The translations under genes were made by a program, and so were the position numbers. From the NCBI GenBank assembly GCA_039111635.1, contig JBCAQO010000001.1, positions 2,170,001-2,234,000 of the forward strand: 64,000 bases of DNA, given 5' to 3'. Positions 56,996 through 64,000 of the stretch are shown here, piece by piece. The notes below the pieces were generated by a model. It ran no database searches, was not told the origin of the DNA, and saw only the letters and a list, made by a program, of their open reading frames with translations. The stretch is from Heterobasidion occidentale (Eukaryota; Basidiomycota; Agaricomycetes; Russulales; Bondarzewiaceae). Numbering within the stretch: position 1 is the first letter of the stretch; each line of letters begins with the position of its first letter.

Positions 56996-57926
56996 ATGGC
57001 CTCCCAGTGCTCCCCAAGCCCCGCCCTCTACATAGACACCGCATCCAGCCCGCTCCCTGCTCTCGACTCTCCAGGCGCCTCGTCATCCACACCGGAGAGT
57101 GACCCACCTCACATCCTCTCCACCCCCCGCTCTGGATCCAGCGACCCCGATAGCCCTGCCTTTTCATCGTCCGCGAACCCTCCTGGCTTCCTACAGGCAC
57201 CGTCCCTGCTGCCGCCGGTCGACTACCGCCTGCCACTCACACGTAGACATGGTAACTGCACAGGGCGACGTGCTCAAGTGGACATCGCTCATCCGTACGC
57301 GAGACTCTTCGCCGCAAAAAAAGACGGCACCAAGCGCCGAAAAATATGGAACCACGCTCTCGAAAAATCTGTGTTCAGCCCACAGGAGATGTGAGTCCAG
57401 TGCATGCGTACCTGTTTTCAATCTGTATATTTAGCACCCTCTCGAAACAGATCGACGATGGGCGCCCCACACCGTCGCACTATATATATCGCCAGCCTCG
57501 AGGCGCACGTAGATCGGCTCCACGGCCAACTACTGGCCATGGGCCTCTATCCTATCCCATTCGATAAACTGGAGCCATACAAGGGTCTCAATTCCAAGAC
57601 AGCCAAGGTGAGATCCACTCTCGAATTTCATCCTCATCGCTCACCGTATCGCTCCAGAGCATGGTTTCTGGACTTCAGCATGATACGTCCCACGTCAGAA
57701 CCAAGCTCCTCGAGCTCGAACGAGCCGTAAGATGCCACTCATAGATCCTTCGCAACGGGGACGCTGACGTTTTTTCCTCGACCAGAATCTCAGCTTGCGT
57801 AACATGCTCAAGGGAGAAGACTCGGTCAGCTCTGAAAGGGCTTGTCCTAGTGCCGTGTCTCCGCTTCGCCGAGATTCCGTGGATTCCTCTTCTGCGGCGA
57901 GCGATGACTCTGGCCGTTCGTATTAG
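56996..57926 (+). CDS. Uncharacterised basic/helical (bZIP-like) protein B, paralogue of protein A
   Basis: Four exons (56996-57390, 57451-57607, 57658-57726, 57786-57926) encode 253 residues in one clean frame. A Ser/Pro-rich N-terminus is followed by a basic run (AAKKDGTKRRKIWNHALEK). Then SPQEISTMGAPHRRTIYIAS leads into the helix LEAHVDRLHGQLLAMG, the segment LEPYKGLNSKTAKSMVSG and a second Leu-rich helix (TKLLELERANLSLRNML), with a Ser-rich end. Protein A has the same order: basic run, TDPDTISSHDKKRFYLECLE, helix with LHDQL, then VSTYRGLSSRSIRTM. The acceptor of intron 1 was chosen because it alone keeps HRRTIYIASLEAHV in frame. No named family is recognised. Confidence 0.7.
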
Positions 57927-58141
57927 AATGTTTCGATGACTGCGTGGCTGTTGTACGATTGTATCATAGAGATGGTTGAGTATTAATAAAAGCCTCTGCC
58001 GTGTTTCAACGATGGCCGCAGCTGACTTTGAAAGGATCGCGGCAGAATGCGGCCAGCCTGCTTGCAACGCGACTGCTATACTCACAAACATCGTTCAAAG
58101 CAGACTCTTCTGACCCCACGCCCCTCGTCGCACTCTTCATC

Positions 58142-58981
58142 ATGGATAAGGCAGATTTGGAGACCTATCAAGTGCAACTTTCACAGGTTGAAAATGCTCT
58201 CTCTCTAGATCCCGACAACGCGGAACTCGCGTCTCTTAGCTCGGAGCTGAAGGAGCTTATCGAGCTCACCCAAGCATCCATTGCACAACTCGAATCTGCC
58301 GCTGGATCATCAAAGGCGGAGGGGTCGCGCAAGGCGACGACGTCGGTCCCCACGACACAGTGGTCAGCGGGCGACGAGTGTCTCGCAAAGTACTCTGGGG
58401 ATGGCGGTTGGTACCCTGCCCGTATCAATTCCGTCGGAGGTTCTGCAGAGAAACGGGTCTACAGCATCATATTCAAGGGATACAATAACACGGAGCTTAT
58501 CGAGGCAAACATGCTGAAAGCCCTTCCGGCCAACTACACCAGTATGGCCCCGTCATCGAACAAGCGGAAAGCGGACTTGGTGGAAGAGCAGGAACGCGAG
58601 AAGAGGCGGAAGAAGAACGAGAAGAAATTGGAAGTTCGGGCGGCGAAGGCGAAGGAACAGAATCAGAAACAAGCGACATGGCAGAAGTTCGCGAAAAAAT
58701 CGGAAAAGAAGGGTGTCCACATCGCAGGTGTTGCTGGCACGAGCATATTCAAAACGCCGGACAACCCTCTGGGAAAAGGTATGCGTCGTTCCGGTATCGT
58801 GCGCCTGTCACCGCTCGTGCTGACTTGCCCGCATGGACAGTTGGAGTTACTGGCAGCGGCAAGGGGATGACGGGTGCGCTTTTTTCCCACCTTGCTCGCT
58901 TTCAGCATCCCGACGTCCTTTTCCCCAGATTATGCTGCAAAAAATAAACACAAATTCGTCGCGACACCAGACCCGGCATGA
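58142..58981 (+). CDS. SPF30: Tudor-domain splicing factor, SPF30/SMNDC1 type
   Basis: Spliceosome assembly factor related to SMN that binds dimethyl-arginine tails of Sm proteins. Three exons (58142-58778, 58841-58873, 58929-58981) give 240 residues, the normal size. The N-terminal helical part (QLSQVENALSLDPDNAELAS) is followed by the Tudor domain at about residues 75-130: WSAGDECLAKYSGDGGWYPA, then YSIIFKGYNNTELIEANML. A Lys/Glu-rich coiled region follows. SIFKTPDNPLGKVGVTGSGKG and a short end with KNKHKFVATPDPA finish the protein, as in the family. The aromatic cage positions (W, Y, Y/F, N) are present. In-frame codons upstream of the ATG exist but lack family similarity. Confidence 0.92.
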
Positions 58982-60662
58982 GGGCGGTCAAGTGCGTTAT
59001 CTCTATCGCCGACGCGACTCTGATGCATGGAATACTGATCGTCCCATAGTCTGTATCCTACGTTGTTTCACCAGATCTGTATTATTCTCCATGATAACAC
59101 CCACCGTGTTTGACGATTTTCAGGATATTAGTTGTCCTTGTTGCGGTCGCTCGAGCAGGAATCCGCTCCACCGTAAGGATCATCCAACCCCACGTGATGT
59201 TTTTTCCTCCTCGTCTTCTTCCATTCCTGAGCCTCATCTATCGTCTGCCTGATCTTCCTTGTGATAGACCCTGCGTTGTGTGTCCAAAGTGAATGCGCGT
59301 CCATATCCGGACGCATTAGTACGTGTACTTGCATACCTCATACCTGACTTGCAATGCCTGATCGTTGACTTGGTCTGGGCATGAACGTTCTATGAGCCAT
59401 CCAGAACAAAAAAAAACACCCGACGTGAAGTGCGATCGTGGTGTCGGCGTGGCGAAAAAAAAGAGCTCGAGCCAGGTGAGATCGGCGTAGGCAGGAACCC
59501 GAGGACATTGGCAGAGCCGCCGGGACAGCGACTTCAGAAGCGGCATATAATTCGTGGCCACGGCCGACACAATGACGTGTGTCACCCAGCTGGAAGCCGG
59601 ATTTCGGAGCGCGGTAGACCAGCTTAGCATGCAGATGTCTTGCGCGTGGCTCTTTCTGGACGCTCGATCTGGGGCAATCTGGGGTGGCGTCCAGTAAGTG
59701 TCATCTAGCTGTCCCAGTCTGGCCTCCAAGTGAGGTGCACAGAGAAGCCATGGCTGATGATTTGTGACACTTTCCTGTGAGTGCACCTTGCTTGTCCGTC
59801 GCTCTGTAGGTTTGGCTTGGTCTTGCTAGGCAACACGTACCGACTCGTTGCGGCCTCCTGACGCCCTGTGGCTGCTGCTATTATTGAGAGCGAATAATCA
59901 ATCAGGGCAGCACATTGACTCAAGGTCGAGCTGTCAAACTTGACATCCCTAATCAGAATAAAGCCACTCCTGGGGCTTGACTGTCCTAACCTTGCACTGG
60001 GGTTCATCGAAGCCTAAGACCATGCGTTGGATGAGGGTCCCCAACGTCACGCACGCAGCCATAGATGGATTCTTCGTGTGCCGGCTTGTGGATGTAACGT
60101 GTACCCTTGAAGCTTGAAGCCTGCCCGGTCTGAGCAGAGCTGTGGCCAAAGTAGATTCAGGTCGGCATGCACCGACAACACCGTGGTCCATTTGGATAAA
60201 ACGACGCCCCCCAATCGGTGTTCTGACATGCGCTGGGTCGCGCGCGCGTGCACGGACGCCTTTCAAAGGGGCATGTCCATTTGTTCCGCTGTGATCCAGC
60301 GGAGATTTCATCGTGCCGTTCGTTGCCTATCACAGGGATTCATAGATGAGCGTAACAGTGGGACCATCCAGGACCATCCCACTACCGCCCCCGATGATCA
60401 GCGGTAGTGGAAACGGTCCGATCTCACGCATGCCTAGTGCGTGGATACTTTCGCATCTGGCCGGCATTGGTTTTCTCAAGAGATCCCTTTTCCATCATGT
60501 GGGCATCGCGGGAGATCGCGGGCCCGCTTCCTCATCAAAAATCAATTTCTGGATGGTCATGGTAAACCGTGCCACGGCATCGTATCGAGCGCGCGTTGAT
60601 ATTGTACATACAATTAAGTAGCCGTTAGTAGTCCAGGGGTCATGAGATAGCGAGGTGGGGCG
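58982..60662. other. Gene-poor 1.7 kb, no supported gene
   Basis: Both flanking genes end here. Short frames on both strands (such as minus 59316-59786) have no family resemblance and no splice pattern. A strong hairpin lies at 60371-60419, and a weaker near-palindrome gcgtccatatccggacgc at about 59294-59312. Base composition is lower in GC than in the neighbouring genes. Confidence 0.4.
60371..60419. repeat. Long perfect-stem hairpin
   Basis: Arms ccactaccgc (60379-60388) and gcggtagtgg (60401-60410) are perfect complements around a 12-base loop. The stem is extended by ggacc (60371-60375) pairing with ggtcc (60415-60419) across small internal loops. A near-copy ggaccatcca precedes it at 60361. 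No coding frame uses it. Could be a structured RNA, a 3'-end element of RIO2, or the remains of a small inverted-repeat element. Confidence 0.6.
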
Positions 60663-62579
60663 TCAATCCCACATCCCGCCTCTGTCTAATTTGATTCTGG
60701 TGTCCTGCTTGCTCTTGCTGCCTTTTGGCCTGCCGGCGCGATGAGCCCCGCGTTTGGAATGGAATTTGCGCTGCTGCTGCGCCTGGTGCTTGGACACGTC
60801 CACGGCGGCCTTTTCCCTGATGGCGTCTGCGTGGTGCGGGCTTGACAGAGAGAGGGAAGCGGTTTGCTCGTCCAGAGTCGGTGTTGGAGAGCGCGAGGAT
60901 GCTGAATCAGAATGGACACGACCGGCCGGCGATGTCGATCGACGCTCTGACGGTGACTTCGACAATTTAGCCTTGGTGGGATGGGAAGCCTCGCTCGTCC
61001 CTTCTTGGTCGAGTCTAGACCCCTCCTCGGGCCTCCCTTGCCCCTTCTCGCCTTCCGACGGCACCTGGTCCTCAGCCGCATCGCCATCCTCGCCGTCTCC
61101 ACCGTCTTCTCCCTCTTCTCCTTCCTCTTCCTCCTCCTCTTCCTCGCTGCCGTCGCCTTCGTCACTGTCCGCGCGATCCGTCTTCACGGAATCCATATAC
61201 TATAATTGAGACAAAAACTCAACCCGGGACTTCGTAGACGAATGGCTGCAGAGATGTACCTGTTCAAGGGCCTTCATTTCCTGACGCCCAAACCCACTTG
61301 CTTCTACCACGACGTCTAGTTGAAACCCTTCCTTCGCATCATCGTTTAGAGTACTCCTGAATCGTGGATAGATTGCACTCTCGTATCTGAAGCGCCTTCG
61401 AAAAAACGTCCTAATGCAATTCACATCTCGATTGAAGTACCTGAAACAGTTCAACGCTCGAACAAAGTATGCGAAGACGTGTTCGACTCACCACTCGGCG
61501 TTCTCGTGCGACGTGCTAACCATTTGCGGGAAGTCGATAACGACCGGTTCGCCCGAGTCTCGACGAATCAGGATATTGAACTCGTTGTAATCCCCGTGGA
61601 TGAGTCCCGCTCGGGCAAAGCGCACGATAATGTCCATAAGTTGAGAGTAAAGCTTCCCTGGCGATGGCACTTCGTCTATCTGGCGTCTACCACAACGACA
61701 CTTGAACGTCAGAGCTGGACACAGAATTAAGTTGGGACGTACAGTGGGTAGGCGTCGATAAACTCCATCAGGATGCAGTGTCTGGCCTGATCAATGGGTC
61801 GAGGCACGGGAAAGTCATGTTCGTGCAACACCTGCTAGCGCGTTCATGGACATGCACAAAGGCAAGCGAACGGGTCTTACCTTCATGAACGCCCATTCTT
61901 TTTGCGCCGCAAGTCGTGACATGTACATCCACGATGCAGACTTGCGTTTCCCCATATAGTCTCGCTTCTCCTTGATGGCCCGAAATGAAACGCGCCCTAG
62001 TCTTGAAAGAATCGTGAAATCACAAACAAAAATCCAGAACGAGTAACCATACCGATGAAGCTTCAAGACCTTCTCGTTCCCCTCCAAGTCAGCAACAATA
62101 TAGATATCTAGTTGTATGTTCGTTGGCAGATGGTCATAGTGTGCAATGTTAATTACTCACCTGACTCCTTCCCCACCCCTATCTGGTTCCCAACCGAATA
62201 CATGGAGTCTCTCTTGGACAATGCACGCATCGCCAAGAAGTCATAACCGCCGTAGGTCAACCTGTAACCGTCATCTGTCCTCTCCATCGATAACTTCTCA
62301 ATCGAACAAGCGGCACAGTACTCACATTTAGAATTCTGTACTTTAGATATGAGGTTTCTTTTGGCAAGACTTCCGATTAATTTATTGACTCCTCCTCCAC
62401 GGAGCCCTGATATCTGAACGATGAGTGGGGTGGGGACTACCTCGTGATTTTTCGAGCCCATTTCTACCTGAGGCCCTTGTTAGCTCCTCCTTCTAGACTT
62501 GATTGTATGGACATACTGCTGTGAGTACTCTGAACTCATCAGAGGTCACATAGCGAAGGTCCGTAGCATCCAACTTCAT
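60663..62579 (-). CDS. RIO2: RIO2 atypical protein kinase (40S ribosome maturation)
   Basis: Kinase/ATPase required for late maturation of the pre-40S subunit. Nine exons (62579-62517, 62467-62326, 62274-62161, 62107-62053, 62001-61881, 61831-61743, 61686-61492, 61440-61260, 61199-60663) give 498 residues in one frame. The winged-helix N-terminal domain starts MKLDATDLRYVTSDEFRVLT. It is followed by the ATP loop GVGKESDIYIVAD, the RIO core KRDYMGKRKSASWMYMSRLA, the catalytic loop HGDYNEFN and the metal-binding IDFPQM. The C-terminal third is low-complexity: an acidic EEEEEEEEGEEGEDGG stretch, then a Ser/Pro-rich part and a basic end (RGAHRAGRPKGSKSKQ). All catalytic residues are present. It is divergent from NAT4, about 295 bp apart. 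Confidence 0.95.
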
Positions 62580-62874
62580 GATCGCTGGTCGTCAGGTATG
62601 ACAGACGATAGCAACAGCCTTTGTATAGAGCTCAAGGTATGTCGAGCGGGGAATTGTTGGGTGCCAAAAGTCAGCGAATTTTGCTGCGTGAGATCTCGAT
62701 GTATTTGTTCGGCAAGCACCGAAGTAAAGGTACGTAAACTACGTCACCCAATGAAGCAAGTCACGCGTTCACGGTTCAGTCCGATTCAGACGCAGCGTCC
62801 CTGCACTGAGCCTGGTTGAGTACTAAATAGAACGATTCTCCAAACCACAGTCAGAGCTTCTAACAGTCCTCTGC

Positions 62875-63846
62875 ATGGGCGTAACTCTTGTCCAGATAGC
62901 AAATAAGGCCATTCGCTTTGATTTGGTGCTCGTCATCTGGCGCTGAACGATTGTTTCTGCTTACAGGCCACCACCGATGAATTAGCAGAATTCGTTCCAG
63001 CTGATTGCGTCGTTGGCGACAAAAAGTAGGACATAAAATCATTCATCGGAAAAGTCTTTGATGCCACATATCGATGATAAAGGTGCTATTTACAAGTGGC
63101 TCTCGTCAAAGATCTTTCGGAGGTCGAACGTGAGGCGACATGGCAGATCATCGAGAAAAACATGCGTAAAATGTAAGGGGATCACTATTCAATGGTGGTA
63201 TCCCATCGGCTAGAAAATATTATAGGTCTGAGCGGTCTTCAATGGGATGGGACCCGGCAGAGAAACAGGAACAGGTGTTCCATGCGGATGCTCGGTTCGT
63301 CCTTGTGAGGGCACCCCCAGCCGATCCTGAAGGTGTGACTACCTCCGGTCAGATCATTGCATGCTGTGTATTTCGGTTTGAGCGAGAGGAGGGCCACAAT
63401 GTGTTGTATTGGTATAACTTATTCGATCCGGAGTCCTATCCGTGACAATTCTCACTAGTTTCCTTCAAGCTACGAGCTGCAAATATTAGAGTCTGCGCGG
63501 AGGAACGGACTTGGCAGGCTGCTCATGCAATGCCTGATAGATATAGGCCATCAGTGGCGAATGCGCAAGATCATGTTGACCGTTCTTAGAGGTATATTTG
63601 TTACCCCCGCATGTTTGTCAGTTAGATTAACAAGTATTATACAGAAAATGAAGCAGCAATGGCGTTTTATAAGGGGAATGGGTATGAATCCGTACGCGCC
63701 TTGATTACTAGCGGGTTTGAACTGCTCTCCACAGGTTTGCTGTGGACCCTTCCTCGCCAGGGTACAACGGTGACGAAGCGGACGACGAGTGGGTTGACAA
63801 AGATGAAGACTATGATTATTGGATCATGTCCCGAAAGCTCAGGTAG
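62875..63846 (+). CDS. NAT4: N-alpha-acetyltransferase 40 (NatD), histone H4/H2A N-terminal acetyltransferase
   Basis: GNAT enzyme that acetylates the N-terminal serine of histones H4 and H2A. Secure exons are 62967-63025, 63083-63172, 63226-63411, 63470-63591, 63645-63681 and 63735-63846. In order they read ATTDELAEFVPADCVVGDKK, VKDLSEVEREATWQIIEKN and SSMGWDPAEKQEQVFH, then IACCVFRFEREEGHNVLYCYELQ split across an intron. The acetyl-CoA motif ARRNGLGRLLMQ follows, then RKIMLTVLRENEAAMAFYKGNGF and the NatD-typical end DYDYWIMSRKLR. The first exon is uncertain: an ATG at 62875 gives MGVTLVQIANKA and joins in frame, but implies a 41-bp intron or an alternative donor at 62881. The RIO2 start is about 295 bp away on the other strand. 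Confidence 0.88.
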
Positions 63847-64000
63847 CATTCACATGTACTCCCACATTTGTGTTGCCGTCGGGTGCCCGAGAGGTTATCG
63901 CCGCTGTGCTCTTGTGACGCTCGAGTTCCATGGAGCTCACGCGCGCTCATGACGATGACCGAAGTCAAAATTTGTACATATTTGTGTCGACGTTCGCATA
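63847..64000. other. 3' flank of NAT4
   Basis: The last 154 bases. No gene is recognised; presumably the NAT4 3' UTR and flank. Confidence 0.4.

Noticed and set aside
59316..59786. Minus-strand frame of 156 codons downstream of SPF30
   Set aside because: No similarity to a family, no splice structure and no haplotype comparison is available. The composition looks like chance.
1..64000. CRISPR arrays, operons, ribosome binding sites, prophage
   Set aside because: The DNA is eukaryotic with spliced genes; no regularly spaced repeats or prokaryotic signals are seen.

Overview
The window is nuclear DNA of a basidiomycete fungus, most probably an Agaricomycete. Genes are dense and GC-rich. Almost every one is split by short (about 40-90 bp) GT-AG introns, lies close to its neighbours and has a eukaryotic housekeeping homologue. 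There are no prokaryotic features. The species cannot be told from the sequence.

The dominant structure is a 24-kb repeat. Bases 8538-32434 and 32535-56540 are two near-identical copies of one locus, differing by scattered SNPs, small indels and a few larger length variants. They are separated by exactly 100 Ns. Copy 1 ends at the gap and copy 2 starts at the gap. The simplest reading is two contigs from the two nuclei (haplotypes) of a dikaryon whose overlap was placed end to end, so the real chromosome probably holds this block once per haplotype. Aspartate aminotransferase and aspartyl-tRNA synthetase each carry one frameshift per copy, at different places, and copy 2 of the SSH4 gene is riddled with 1-base indels. 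Consensus errors are therefore common.

Left unique arm (1-8.5 kb): 3' part of translation elongation factor 1-alpha (TEF1); a dienelactone hydrolase-like enzyme with an apparent frameshift; a two-helix membrane GNAT acetyltransferase; Elongator subunit ELP5; a long disordered protein of unknown role. Repeated block (given twice): mitochondrial aspartate aminotransferase and cytosolic aspartyl-tRNA synthetase (divergent); two small single-pass membrane proteins; an unrecognised small gene; a 1.8-kb Mutator-like non-autonomous transposon; the SPRY/PPxY Rsp5 adaptor SSH4, divergent from the AMPK gamma subunit SNF4; the vacuolar SNARE VAM7; the mitochondrial carrier MTM1; an unresolved stretch; the eisosome protein PIL1; eIF4E; and an uncharacterised basic/helical protein. 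Right unique arm (56.5-64 kb): a divergent paralogue of that last protein; splicing factor SPF30; a gene-poor 1.7 kb with a long hairpin; RIO2 kinase; and the histone H4/H2A N-terminal acetyltransferase NAT4 (NAA40).

By function the cluster is rich in translation and ribosome biogenesis (TEF1, ELP5, DPS1, eIF4E, RIO2) and in membrane/vacuole nutrient biology (SSH4, SNF4, VAM7, PIL1). This is a description of neighbours, not evidence of co-regulation. The observations most worth pursuing are the assembly duplication itself, the transposon with a 9-bp target duplication, an 84-bp haplotype-specific promoter duplication between SSH4 and SNF4, and the head-to-head pair of related uncharacterised proteins at 54.7-57.9 kb.
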